From Zea mays (taxonomy: Eukaryota > Streptophyta > Magnoliopsida > Poales > Poaceae), in contig NC_050105.1 of assembly GCF_902167145.1 (NCBI RefSeq), positions 124,529,898-124,593,897 on the forward strand: a stretch of 64,000 bases of DNA, written 5' to 3'. A program made the translations under genes and the position numbers. Within the stretch, counting starts at the first letter, position 1, and each line of letters opens with the position of its first letter. Under the pieces are notes generated by a model. It was not told the DNA's origin, made no database searches, and saw only the letters and a program-made list of their open reading frames with translations. Shown here piece by piece: positions 1-11,640 of this stretch.

Positions 1-98
1 TCAAAGTCAAGGCAGAGACAGAGGTCTATAGTCCTTAGAACGACCATTCTATTCTAGGTTAGCGGTCCTACAGTCAGCACGGCCTTTGATACCACTTA
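1..98 (-). mobile_element. Internal start and primer-binding site of minus-strand xilon-like Gypsy element
   Basis: On the minus strand the LTR ending at 99 is followed by TAAG and then TGGTATCAAAGGCC (plus positions 81-94). This resembles the initiator-tRNA-Met primer-binding site (TGGTATCAGAGC) of plant LTR retrotransposons. The internal region continues leftward out of the window, so no gene of this element can be judged. The same junction, LTR-TAAG-PBS, occurs on the plus strand at 3578-3595, which confirms the boundary. Confidence 0.85.
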
Positions 99-2828
99 TG
101 TCACACCCGGTTTTAGAAGGCAAACCGAATGCGAACCATGTACGTGCCAGGATTAGTTATTCACGTACACAGCAGTTACATAATATGGACATCATCACAC
201 AGTGCTCAAAATAGTATTAAAAGGGAATAATAGTCGATTACATCGTACGTCTGAGACGTCCATATAGTTCTTACAATAAATCAAAGTGCGGAAAAGAAAC
301 GTAGATAACTGCGGCCTTCACAGGCAGCCGACTGGGGGTTGCCGCTAACCCACGCCTAGAACTCGTCGTAGTCTTGGAACTCCTGGAAGTCTCCTTCCAC
401 AGCTTCATCTTCGCCTGAGCAGTGGTTGCAATGTTGACAACCTGGGGGGGGGGGGGGTTTGGTGTGTAGAGCAAGGGTGAGTACACATCAACATACTCAG
501 CAAGTATCCTGTTTGGCTGTAGTGGACTAGCTTTATGTGGGGATAAGTCAAGCAGTTGCTTTTAGTTGGTCAGATTATTACTTACTAGTAGAAAGCCAAG
601 TTTTAGCATTAACCCAAGTTATTAACCCGATGTACCCTTTCCAAACGGAAAGAATACCACTTACCAGCACCATAGTCATAACCAAAACCATCAATCTCAT
701 AGCCACCTGTACCACAATGTCTCTGATCAAGTACCACTAATCATTGGAGCTCCCTTGGCCGCTCATAACCGTGAGCACGGCTGATATATCAGTTTTCAAA
801 CACTCTGCAGAGGTTGTGCACTTTACCCACAAGCCGTGATTCCCATTTTGCCCGGAGAGAGCTACTCCCCATTGACCACTACCTAGGTGGCCTAGCAGGG
901 CATCACTACGTAGCCTTTACAAAGATTTCCCGGGACTGTAGCCACCCGTTAGGTTTCCTAAATGTACCGCACTCCTCCCCAAGGGACAAATCAACCTTGG
1001 CAGAGCGAGCCGCATACACCGAGCCCCATTGACGGCACGACGGCTAAGTGAACTACATCCCGGATCCTCTAATTATTCAGCTAAGGGCACCCCATTCTAC
1101 CCTCATGGTTGCACTGTTTTCCCGGGCGGTCATCCATAGAACAGGTCCTTACGGAGAGGCACTCGAGAAACCGCTCGAGCCCCCTTGAAGGTCACAAGTA
1201 CAACATCATAATAAGAGAAGGGAAAACAGCGTATCATAGATAATCTCATCATGTTCATTGATTAGAATTGAGCAATAGCATAAAGCTAAACAATAATAAT
1301 CCAACCCAAATAGGTAAGCAAGGATAGGGATAACAAAAGCTAGTCAATCCTTAGGTATAAATGTGTAAAGCGGGAGGTGAATTAAAGAATGAATAGGACA
1401 GAGATAGGTCAAAGGACACTTGCCTCCACCAACCGACTGCTGCTCAGGGGCTTCTCCTGCGAGTTCCTCGGGCTCTTCGACCGGATCGTTCTCTATGCGA
1501 TTGCAAGCATACATACATTCATCCATTCAAATTGGGAAACAAACAGTACATCATACAAGGGAACAAATAAAGTGAATATGCATCAAGTATGACATTCGAT
1601 ATCGCATTCATTATGGTTAGAAAGAAACGGGAAAAGGTCTCGCAGGGGTTAAAGCTTATGCACTAACGATTAGTTACAATTGGTTCTAACAAAAGAATTT
1701 AGTTATATGCACTAATGGGAACCTAGTCATTTTTAGTTGATCAACATTGAACTGGATAAACAATTGATTATATGAATCAACTAGCGTAACGGAATTCCAA
1801 ATTAAATTTCCTGTTTCAATAACACGAACAATGATCAACCTACCTAAAATAAAATACATAACAGTAATAAAGTAAAATGAAAAAGATAAAATAAAAAATA
1901 AAAAAAAGGAAGGAGGGGGGGGGCGGTTGAACCGGCCTGGGGCAGGGGCGGCTGGGCAGGGCGCGGGCGCGGGCGCGGGGCGGGGGTCGGCCGAGCTGGG
2001 GCGCGCAGGGGGAGGCCGGGCTGGGCGGCCGAGCTGGGCGGGCGGGCGGCCGAACCGGCCAGGGGGCGGGGCAGGGCGCGCCGGGGCGGCGGCGGCCGAG
2101 CTGGGCGGGCGGGCGGCCGAACCGGCCAGGGGGCGGGGCAGGGCGCGCCGAGGCGGCGGCGGCCAAGCCGGCCAGGGGGCGGCCGAGCTGGGCGGCGGGC
2201 GGCCGGACCGGGGCGCAGGGGCGGCCGAGCGGCGGGGCCGAGCCGGGTAGGGGGAAGGGGAGGGGAGATGGGGGAGGGAGGAGAGGGGGAGGGGGACCTC
2301 ACCGGGGACGGGGATGGGCGGCCGAACCGGCGACGAGCAGGGGCGGCGGCTAGGGCAGGGGGGGCGGCGGCTGGGGTGGGGAAGAGAGAGAATGAGAGGG
2401 AGGGAGAGGGATTGGGGGGATTGGGAGGGTAAGGGAGGGGGCGGCTGGGCCAAAGGGCCCAAAGGGGGCGCGAGTGGGGGCGGCTGGGCCGGCCGGGGCG
2501 GCCCACGGCGCGGGAGAGAGAAAAAAAAAGAGAGAGAAAGAAAAAGAAAAAGAAAGAAAAGGTTTTTTTCTCCTTTTCGAAATCCGATCTTTCTAGATGA
2601 ATGCACCTGCATCTCTAAGCAATCAAAGAATGCATAGTTCGGCATGGTGCATCAAGCAACATAAAGTAATTTAGGGTTTTTCTTTACACGGGAATTCCAA
2701 GCCGAACTCCGCTAACTTTGGAAAAGATCAAGGTTTAGCGAGGGAATGAGAAAAAGAAAAGGGTAACGCCTGAATTTGGTGAAAGAAAAGAAGAAAAAAA
2801 ATTCTACCCCCAAATTCAGGGCGTTACA
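99..2828 (-). repeat. 5' LTR (2.73 kb) of minus-strand xilon-like Gypsy element
   Basis: The LTR starts on the minus strand at 2828 with TGTAACGCCCTGAATTT and ends at 99 with GGTGTGACA, a TG...CA structure. Its last ~750 bases (99 to about 840) are the reverse complement of 2829-3578, so two LTR copies of one family face each other. Its first ~70 bases form an imperfect hairpin: the CCTGAATTTGG motif is repeated inverted around 2770-2780. The interior holds a GC-rich tandem-repeat core (1915-2520) and purine/pyrimidine tracts. Long proline- or glycine-rich reading frames here are compositional and are not called genes. The right flank is the interrupted plus-strand LTR; the left half of any target duplication is outside the window. 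Confidence 0.85.
1915..2520. repeat. GC-rich tandem-repeat core of the xilon-like LTR
   Basis: About 600 bases of nearly pure G/C on an AT-richer background. It contains reiterated GGCCGAACCGGCC and GCGGCCGAGCTGGGC blocks. One unit of about 68 bases is present twice almost exactly (CGAACCGGCC at about 2051 and again at about 2119), with degenerate copies on both sides. The equivalent position in the other copy of this LTR (about 53060-54400) is also GC-rich but has diverged. CpG is abundant, which is unusual for methylated transposon DNA. Confidence 0.8.
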
Positions 2829-3578
2829 AGAGGGAATCACGGCTTGTGGGTAAAGTGCGCAACCTCTGTAGAGTGTTATGAAACTGATATATCAGCCGTG
2901 CTCGCGGTTATGAGCGGCCAAGTGAGCTCCATTGATTAGAGACACATTGAATCAGGGCTACTTTGTTTACAGATGATGATGAGGATAATGCTGGTTTCTA
3001 TTGTGATTATGATTATGATTATGGTTTTTGGTATTCTTTCCGTTTGGAAAAGAGTACTTTTGGGTTAACAACTTGGGTTACTGTTAAAACTTGGCTCTCT
3101 ACTAGTAATAATTACCTGACCAACAAAAAGCAACTGCTTGACCTTAACCCCACATAAAGCTAGTCCACTACAGCCAAACGGGACATTTGCTGAGTACGTT
3201 GATGTGTACTCACCCTTGCTTTCATAAAACACCAGGTTGCCTTTGATGCAATCTATGCTTAGGTAAAGAAGAAGGAGAACGATGTCGAGGCGAATCTCCA
3301 GGAGTTCCAGGACGTCGATGAGTTCGAGGATTAGGCTAGCGATCTCCCCTAGTCAGCTGCCTGTGGTGGGTTTGTTTATGTTGGCTACGTTTTGATTCTG
3401 TGTACTTTGATTTATATTATGTAAATGGCTCTAGTCTGTAATATTATTACTTACTTTTATTGTTATTCGAAGCATTGTGCTATGATGAGTCATTTATGTA
3501 ATCGCTGTGTATGTGAATTTCTGATCCTGGCACGTACATGATTTGCATTCGGTTTACCTTCTAAAACTGGGTGTGACA
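2829..3578 (+). repeat. 3' part of the 5' LTR of the plus-strand xilon-like element
   Basis: Matches, in reverse complement, the end of the LTR at 99-840. Shared landmarks include GATATATCAGCCGTGCTC, the ACTAGTAATAATTA stretch and the terminal GGGTGTGACA. It ends at 3578 and is followed by TAAG and a primer-binding site. The reading frames here are not genes. Confidence 0.88.
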
Positions 3579-3842
3579 TAAGTGGTATCAAAGCCGTGTT
3601 GACTATAGGACCGCTAGTCTAGAGTAGCATTGCCCGTTTTAAGAACTTATTGACTATTACTTCACCTCATCCTTGATTCTGCTTCAAAATATTAGTCACC
3701 TAGTATAATTCTATGTTGTGCTCCTATATGTCCCCTTGCCAAAAGTATTTTATTCTACTATGGTCTATACTTCTCTCAATCTATTAGATCTGATCTCACT
3801 CTTGTGCTTGCGACATCTTTGTAGATGCCCCCTGACCATAAC
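3579..3842 (+). mobile_element. Primer-binding site and first internal segment of the plus-strand xilon-like element
   Basis: TGGTATCAAAGCC at 3583-3595 resembles the initiator-Met primer site. The rest is non-coding and pyrimidine-rich. It ends with ATAAC (3838-3842), the left target duplication of the Tekay-type insertion. Confidence 0.8.
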
Positions 3843-6800
3843 TGTAACACCCCTGGTGTTACAATTACTAAAACCTAAGCATAACATCATAAGCATTGAC
3901 ATTTCATGTGATTGTCACACCTACGATGCATTCACTAGACAAAAATTTCAAACAAGTTGTATTGGTATGACATTTTGTGGATAAAACCCTAGAATAGGGT
4001 ACTTAACCCTAAAAAGGGATCAGAAGGGTAAAACAAAGTCCAAATAGAGAAAACTCTAAAGCTCAATTGAAATAGTCATAAAATGTTACTGAGAATGGAC
4101 CTAAGTTACATCCAAACCCCTGAAATGTCTAAAACCCTAAAAAGGACCCTAGAAAGCCCTAAACCTAAACCCTAGGGGGCTAAGTGCAAAATTAGTGCAC
4201 TTTTGGACTAAAGTGCAAAAACCATGATAATAAGGTGTCTTAAGTCATATGGTTCACAATTATGAAGATTTGCAACCCAAACCTTGAGATTTGGACTTAA
4301 TTGCAAAAGAGCCACACTTGAACTCTTTTGGTTAAGTCTGAATTTCAGTGTAATGGGTTCATCTTTGGGGCCTTGTAACTTCCAAACAAAAAGGATTTTG
4401 CCCTAGGTCACCACATCAATTTGGTAGATCTATCATAGGAGGATAACTTTGATACAGACATCCTCTTCGGTTGTTACACAAAAATTGGAGAAAAGCAAGC
4501 CCAAAGTTGCTCTGTCAGACTGGTATCGAGTTAACTGAAACTGCAATCAGGAATGGTCACCGTGATATGGGACCAATTTGAGCATGCCATATCTTTGAAT
4601 TCGTTCGGTTTTGACCCAAGAATCCTATAGTAAGTTTGTAGACTGATGTTTAGTGAACAAATTCTGTTAAGAAAGGTTGCTCAGTCCTTAACAAGAATCA
4701 AGAGAACCAGTAGATTAAAGGGAGCCGGTTCAGAAGAACGCTGAAGATCAAACACTAAAAAATCTGAAGAACACCGAAAAGATCTACGTCACTGTGGATT
4801 CAGATGAGCTCGAGTGATCCGGGGGGGGGGGGGGGGGAATTGATCCGGGATGGATAACTTCGAACGTGGTGCGATTCTGTGAACCCAGTCGAGCGTGGCC
4901 GGAGTTAGTCACCGGCGGCCGCCGTGACTCAGATAATTCCGCCGCGGTGTCACCCGTACCTTGCTCCTTCCTCACTATGTCTCTTCCCTACGTGGTAACC
5001 ATGTGCAAACAAAGTTATCCATGGCCGTAGATAGCTAGCTGGACCACCGTGGCTATAAAGGGCACCATGAACCACGGCGGGGTATGCACACCTCCACCCA
5101 GTGAGTTGATCGAAATCCAAAATTTGCGCTGCCTCTGCCCCCTCCTCCCAAATTGAATGTGCACGGTGAAACTATAGTTCCTTACGGCCGTATAGCCCCA
5201 ATCTCCACCCCCCCAATTTCACCCAGAGCCACCGCGACACCATTTTCCCCCTTTCTCTGTCACCGACAAGCCCAGGTCCTCCGTGCTCCGTGGCCAGACC
5301 ACTCTGGTAAGGCTCTGTACATCTTGAGTGTTGTTTTAGTAGCTCTGTATGCTCGTGAAGCTTTCCGGCAACCGTTGGACCAATTCAAGCATGATTGAAC
5401 GGGAACACGGGGTTTGATGTCACGGTTTCCGCCGTGCACATGGGCAGGCCATTCTCAATGTGTTCAAGCCGAAATCAACGAGTGTTCCAAGGTCACCTTG
5501 AGTCGGTTATGCCTCCCCTGTAGCTAGACTAGACAGCCACCACCGGTCATGGCCAGAACGGGCCGCGTCAGTGATGAACGGCGAGCGCACCGTGGTCAGG
5601 GACCTATTTGGAGAAGAAACGAAGTTCTGGGGACCTCTGTGTAAGATGTCAGTGACTCTTAGAATATTCTGTAGAACGTTTTACAAATTAGTTAAGACCT
5701 CGGGGGCATTTTCGCAAGTCAGTCGTGTAGACGCGCGTGCGGGCACGCGTGGGCGCGTTCCCGCCTGTGGATGGGCCGACCTGGGCCCGATTCTGTCGAG
5801 TACTGTTCATATTCTTTTCTTTTTCCTTTTCTACCAGAGCTAAAACAATTCTAGAAAAGTGTAGAAAAATGGTAAAAATGCCAAAGCAATTTTGCTAGGT
5901 TTCTAATTTCCTGTAGAATTTAATAAAAATAGTTCCATGATTTTTAGTTTAAATAAGAAATTATAGGGTATTTTAAACATCTCAAAACCATGCTTCTGGA
6001 TTTTTAGAAAATAAATAATAAATCCAAAATTCACTAAATTTTTAGGATAAACTTTAAATAATATTTAGAAACCTTGGGTAGAGTTTGGTATGTTTTGAAC
6101 CATGTTTGATACTTAGAACCCAAAACCCTACCCCTTGCCCCGTGAACTTCACTTTTGACTCTAGAAACCCTAAGTTCTCGGAGATCCGTGAAGGAAAATT
6201 GTATTCAAGACTTTAGATAATAAACTTTTATTATCTTTGCACTCTCATGAGCATTACATGAGCATTCATTATTATGTATGGTGATATTTAGAAAACGAAG
6301 AAGAAGTAGAAGAAGAGAAGACTCCACCACCACCACCTGAGGAACATCAGGCAGGCAACTGCTTTTATTTTGATATCTGCGGATCTGAGCCTAATTCACC
6401 AGTAAAACAAGGCAAGCCCCGGTGCATTTGCCACCTCCTTGTTACTTTTAAACTCTTTCTCACTTACTTGATGCATTAGGTGATAGGAGTTGTGTGCTAA
6501 ACTATTGCTGCATCTCCTTCCTTGGATTACTTCCTAATCCCTGTTTTACAAAAGGTTTTCTTATGCTTAGCTTTGCTTTAGAAAAACAAAATGTTTTGTT
6601 TTCTCAAAGATGATGTTGCAAAGTGGGTGGGTTGTTTTCAAAAATAAAACTTGATGGTGGATCCATCATGGCCATGATGGGTTCAACATTGGAAAAGATG
6701 TACCTCTGCCAGGTACCAAACTTTGGGGTTTGAATTGATTAAGCTGAGACCGGGCGGGTGAGTTGCACGAGAAGAGAGTCTCGGTGTAGTGTCTTCATCT

Positions 6801-7875
6801 GAGTCGATTAAGGACCGTGTCGATGTAGGCTTGATGACCGAGGACCCTTTAACTGGTCACATGCCTCGTCATGGGTAAGCTTTGTCTCGAGCAGACTAAT
6901 ACCGGAATAAGATACTACACAATGGGAGTGGAGAGATGGCGAGAGTAGCGTGTACCCTCCGTGGCAAGAGGCTGGACGGTGGTGTATCTGTGCTCTCGGT
7001 TGGCGTGAACCTGATCTGGTCTTAAGAACCCCGGTGGCGAGTTGACATATGCAAGGGTTAAGTGCTACATATGTCGTGTGATTGGAGATCCTCAGCTGAG
7101 TATAATCGATTCGGATCACCGTACCTTCACGGTTATGAAGACTTGGTCACTGACCTATACGTAGAAATCCAGTAAAGATGAAGGGTTGTTAAGAAATTGG
7201 CTAGTGCAGGTCAAGTGACTGAACTAGGATAGGGAGAACCCTAGTTGCAGGTAATTTTACTGAACCTGACAAATAAAACTGAATTTTTAAGGATCCACTC
7301 TTAGTAAGCATTTCTGCAAACAAAGTCATCGATTATTGAGAAGCCTTACCTTGACTCCCTCTAGCCAGCATACCCTTGAGAGTCTTTTCTTTAGTCGGGT
7401 AAGACTTGCTGAGTAATTCCATACTCAGGGCTTCATCCGATGTTATTTTTAGGTGAGGAAGCAACCAACTTTTGTTGCTTCTGTTCAAAGGTGGTACCAA
7501 AGGAAGAGCACCAGGAGTAAAGCTGCGGGAGGAAAGGATCCTCCATAAAACTTTTGTTTGATACTTATCGGGTGGGGTTTTTGCCTCCCATGGTTTGTAA
7601 TAATAATAATACTCAGCACTCGTATATTTGGTTCTGGTATGTAACTATATAACTCTGTCTTACTTTTTAATAAAGGTAAGTTAATGTAACTGCTTCCGCA
7701 TTTTTGTATCTCTGATGCCTGTAATGTCTGCGTGATGGGTGAAACGCTCTTGGGAAAGGTAAGGAAAGCAGATACCGAACTTGTCAAGTGATTCAGGGGC
7801 ACCTGCAGGGTTGTCTAAGGTCCGTTGGACAAGGACAACTATAGGTGGGCTTAATGACTTGGAGGTTCCATCACA
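3843..7875 (+). repeat. 5' LTR of the Tekay-type element (4.03 kb)
   Basis: Begins TGTAACACCCCTGGTGTTAC, itself a small hairpin, and ends GGTTCCATCACA directly before the primer site. It aligns over its full length with 13471-17485. It contains a TATA motif at 5054-5060, a run of 17 G at 4821-4837 that is not matched in the 3' LTR, and AT-rich stretches near 5850-6100. The small ORFs in it also occur in the 3' LTR and have no recognisable product. Confidence 0.93.
5054..5060 (+). promoter_or_regulatory. TATA box of the 5' LTR promoter (Tekay-type)
   Basis: TATAAAG lies in the sense orientation of the element, about 1.2 kb into the LTR, and the same motif is kept in the 3' LTR at 14675-14681. 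Position and orientation fit the U3/R promoter; the transcription start is inferred only. Confidence 0.55.
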
Positions 7876-7877
7876 GC

Positions 7878-7890
7878 TGGTATTGGAGCT
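7878..7890 (+). other. Primer-binding site of the Tekay-type element
   Basis: TGGTATTGGAGCT starts two bases after the LTR end at 7875. It is a degenerate match to the initiator-tRNA-Met site TGGTATCAGAGC. The mismatches suggest decay. Confidence 0.7.
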
Positions 7891-8112
7891 AAGCCCATCT
7901 CTGCAGATGTTATGAGGTATTTTCAAAAAGAATTTTCTAAGGCTTATCTAGAAAATTTCTTTCTTTCTTATCTAGCTTCTTTCTGAAGAACTTATTTGAA
8001 AGACCAGATATAGAGTGCAATGTATAGAAGGTGTGAATCGACTAAGGTTGATTCTGTAATTACACATGCATCATGCTAAAAACTATGCTAATAAGATTTT
8101 CCCCCTTAAGAA

Positions 8113-8697
8113 ATGCCATCGCGCACGAGAAAGACCGCATGCAAATCTACCGGGCCAATCGGTGTACCCCGTCATCAACTTGCCCCACGGCATGAAGATA
8201 GCAGTAGTGGTAGCAACGATCCAATCGGGGATCTGGAAGCCCAAGTGGATCAACTTCGAACAGAACTCCGTCACAGGAATGACATATGGGTTGCGGATGG
8301 TGAAAGGATAAACGAATTAAGAGCAGACATCCGCTACCTGCAAGATCAGCTCGCGGAACGAGATCTAGCGCTCGACTGGGCAGTTAACTCTCGTTCGCTT
8401 GCCTAGGCTAAGGAGGCAAAGGCTCGAGCTCGTGTGGAGGAGCTTAGCTCAACCGTAGATAACTTGCAGGTTTATTGTAAGACATTACATGAAGAAGTTC
8501 ATGTATTGTATTCCCAACTGCACCCCAACGTGCCTGTGGATCCTGTCGGGATGGAAGCCGGACCTTCTGGAGTAGCGAGAGAAGCACTCGGTGGTGAACT
8601 GGACCTTTTTAGGCCCCCTCCCTCTATGAAGTTGGTGGATGAATGGTCTCCTACGCCCGACAGCGAGGCTACTAAGGGTGACAAGAAGCAAGAGTAG
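8113..8697 (+). pseudogene. Extra coiled-coil ORF upstream of gag (Tekay-type element)
   Basis: A 195-codon frame starts at the ATG at 8113 (protein start MPSRTRKTACK) and ends at 8697. It is interrupted once, by TAG at 8404-8406; both halves lie in the same frame, so this is a nonsense mutation and not a frameshift. The middle is rich in Leu, Glu, Arg and Gln at heptad-like spacing (for example LEAQVDQLRTEL, LRADIRYLQDQLAERD). This predicts a coiled coil, followed by an acidic/proline tail ending near GDKKQE. It lies between the primer site and gag, in the same sense as gag, about 145 bases before the gag ATG. It has no resemblance to capsid, zinc knuckle or enzyme motifs that I can see. Its function is unknown; it is an additional ORF of the retrotransposon and probably not a host gene. 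Confidence 0.6.
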
Positions 8698-8841
8698 TAT
8701 AGTGTAGAAGTAGTAATAATGTATAATAGGTAATGTAATCCTGTTGTAAAATTCGAGTATGTAACATTACCCTTTTCAGTAATGTATAATGGATGGTTTT
8801 CTTTGGCATATTATATTTTTTCCAAATGTTTGTTGCCTCAG

Positions 8842-9950
8842 ATGCCTTCCAAGACTCGTTCACAGGATGGAGCAGGAACCTCCAGTGGGAGGGAAGCAAC
8901 CCCGAATCCACCTCCAGTACCTCCCACGTTAGCCGAGGCCATCGCTGCCTTGGTTAACGCTACAACCGACAATACCCGCTTTCTGCGGGAAATGGCAGGG
9001 CAACAGATGCAGCAACAAGGCGGGCGGGCGGGCGTATCCACAAGGACCCCACGAAACACCATACCTGGATTTCTTAGAGACACACCCTCCATTGTTTATC
9101 AAGGCAGAAGATCCTCTAGAAGCGGATGAATGGATCCGCGTCATTGAACAGAAGTTCGGGCTTCTCCGGTGTTCGGAGATTCAAAAGCCCCTATTCGCAG
9201 CACAACAATTGTGTGGCCCTGCCAGTACCTGGTGGGGAAATTTTGTAGCCGTTCAACCGGCTGGTCATCAAATAACTTGGGATGAGTTCAACTTGGCTTT
9301 CCGCGAGCACTATATACCTGAAGGGGTGCTCCACATGAAGCAGGAGGAGTTCATGAAGTTGAAACAAGGCGGAGATACAGTTACCCAGTATCTCAATAAA
9401 TTTAATCACTTATCCCAATATGCAATCGATCAAGTCAACACAGATATAAAAAAGAGGAATTGTTTCATGAGAGGCTTGAATGATCGAATGCAAAGAAAGA
9501 TGGCCATCTGCATCGACCTTACTTACGGAAGGGCTGTCAGCACAGCGCTGGCAGTTGAGGCTAAATATACAGGTTCCGGAAAATCCAAGGGTTATGGAGG
9601 CGACAGGCCCAATTAGGGCCTCGAGAAAAGACAAAGGTTGGTAATCCGACCTTTCAATCTGAATCGCTCTTTCCCATGCCCACCCTCCTACCCTTTCAAG
9701 CAACCGGTTTTTATTCGCTCCGCCACTGCCCCTACTCCAACAAATCAGCCGGGTGCCCCTAGCACTCGTTTCCCTGCCCTCCCCAGCTCTTCGACTGGTT
9801 GTTTCAACTTTGGAAAGTCCGGACACTTTATCAAAGACTATCCATATCAGAAGCAGAATCGCTCAAGTAATCAGCAAAGTTCTGGGAATTCCGCTCAAGG
9901 GAAGGGAAATGCGGCAAAAAATACCGCAGGCAAAAATACAAGGAAAACGG
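8842..9950 (+). pseudogene. gag: gag of the Tekay-type element, frameshifted
   Basis: Starts at ATG 8842 (MPSKTRSQDG). A one-base shift near 9083 separates the N-terminal part from the capsid region, which resumes around FIKAEDPLEADEW. The typical Gypsy capsid motifs WWGNF and the run ending YIPEGVL follow. A TAG at 9614-9616 interrupts the linker. The zinc knuckle (about 9800-9845) reads CFNFGKSGHFIKDYP. Two of the four metal ligands of a CX2CX4HX4C knuckle are replaced, Cys to Phe and Cys to Tyr, so RNA packaging would be impaired even without the stops. The protein would form the virus-like particle in the cytoplasm. Confidence 0.88.
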
Positions 9951-10340
9951 GACGAATTTATTATACTCAAGTGGCCACAACACCGGACGACGAACCAGTT
10001 ATGATGGGTACGTTTCTAGTGACCAATCACCCAGCAATTATTCTTTTTGATTCGGGTGCCTCGCATACGTTCATAAGCAAAAAATTGTGGAGCAACATTG
10101 CATTCCATACCATGAATCAAGGGAAGGGTTTAAAATTCATTCGCCTGGGGGACAAATATTTACTAAAGAAGTGGCTTTCCAAGTGCCCGTAACATTGGCT
10201 GGACGGGACTTTCCTACTAATATGATTGTTCTGAAAGGCCAAGACATAGATGTAATTTTAGGCATGAATTGGTTGGCCCAGCATAAAGCAATCCTCAACA
10301 CTGATCAGAGAACCATCAGGTTGAGTCATAACCAAGAAGT
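9951..10340 (+). pseudogene. pol: Aspartic protease domain, Tekay-type element, frameshifted
   Basis: The catalytic motif [11 protein letters not shown] lies near 10048-10080 and the flap/core motif [11 protein letters not shown] near 10255-10285. A single-base shift near 10086, just after ISKKL, moves the reading frame. The downstream frame stays the same to 13320. The protease would cut the Gag-Pol polyprotein. The domain is recognisable but cannot be translated through. Confidence 0.87.
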
Positions 10341-10439
10341 TCTTTTGTCTATCCTTGTAGCCATTCTAGCTAAACCATTTGGCAGAGTATATGAAGCCAT
10401 CATACCAGAGATTAAAGATATTCTGGTAGTATGTGAGTT

Positions 10440-11640
10440 CCCAGACGTCTTTCCAGAAGATTTACCCAGATTACCTCCAGAAAGAGATGTAGAATTTGTG
10501 ATTGAGTTGAAGCCCGATACGGCTCCTATTTCTAGAAGATTGTACCGAATGCCTCCAAATGAACTGGCAGAGCTCAAGACCCAATTACAAGATCTACTGG
10601 AGAAGGGATTCATCCGGCCAAGCTCATCACCCTGGGGTTGTCCAGCCATCTTCGTTAAGAAGAAGGACCAAACACTCCGGATGTGTGTGGATTATAGACC
10701 CCCTAATGAGGTTACCATCAAAAATAAGTAACCTCTCCCATGGATTGACATTCTATTTGATCAATTAACTGGAGCGAGGATCTTCTCCAAGATTGACCTC
10801 AGATCGGGCTATCATCAGATCTATATCCGGCCCGAAGATATACCAAAGACCGCATACACTACGCGGTATGGTTTATTTGAATACTTGGTTATGTCTTTCG
10901 GACTAACAAATGCTCCTGCCCACTTCACCTATCTTATGAACTCGGTATTCATGCCCGAACTAGATAAGTTTGTGGTGGTATTCATTGACGATATCTTGAT
11001 ATATTCCAAGAATGAAGAGGAGCATGCCCAGCACTTACGGATCGTGTTGACGCGCTTAAGAGAACACCAATTATATGCTATGTTCAGTAAGTGCGCATTC
11101 TAGCTGGAAGAAATCCAATTTCTGGGACATGTATTATCTGCCAAGGGGATTGCGGTGGATCGCAGCAAAGTCAAGGATATTTTGGAGTGGAAACCCCCAA
11201 CCACTGTACATCAAGTCCGAAGTTTCCTTGGACTAGCTGGCTATTACCGCCGATTCATACCAGATTTTTCCAAGCTTGTGAAACCAATCACAAGTTTATT
11301 GAAGAATGATACTAAATTTATTTGGTCTTCAAAGTGTAATGAAGCCTTTGAACAATTGAAGGTATTATTAACCACTGCTCCGGTATTGGCTCAACCGGAT
11401 ATTGAAAAGCCCTTTGATGTGTATTGTGACGCATCAGGCAATGGTATCGACTGTGTTTTGATGCAAGAAGGCCGAGTGATAGCTTATGCTTCAAGGCAGT
11501 TGCGCCGGCATGAGGAACACTATCCCACTCATGATCTGGAGTTAGCTGCAGTGGTTCATGCCCTAAAAATCTGGCATCATTATCTACTGGGGAATGTCTG
11601 TCACATCTATACAGATCATAAAAGCTTGAAGTATATCTTC
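10440..11640 (+). pseudogene. pol: Reverse transcriptase and RNase H, Tekay-type element, with in-frame stops
   Basis: Fingers/palm motifs run in order: [55 protein letters not shown] and the catalytic [10 protein letters not shown]. Then come [12 protein letters not shown] and the RNase H motifs [18 protein letters not shown] and [10 protein letters not shown], whose D, E and D residues are kept. In-frame stops are TAA 10729-10731, TAG 11101-11103 and TAG 11644-11646. The two TAGs fit single transitions of TGG and CAG. This is a Gypsy-order polyprotein (RT-RNase H before integrase). Confidence 0.92.

Noticed and set aside
1686..2645. Long open frames (up to 319 codons) on both strands, Pro/Arg/Ala/Gly-rich
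   Set aside because: They cover a GC-rich tandem-repeat core of an LTR; GC-rich DNA lacks stops by composition, and frames are open on both strands at once with no domain.
4140..4185. Telomere-like AAACCCTAAA and CCTAAACCCTAG words
   Set aside because: Only a few imperfect units, and repeated identically in the second LTR (13760-13805); part of the LTR and not an interstitial telomere.
5571..5843. 90-codon frame repeated at 15194-15466
   Set aside because: It is simply the same position in the two Tekay-type LTRs; no recognised domain and no conservation beyond LTR identity.
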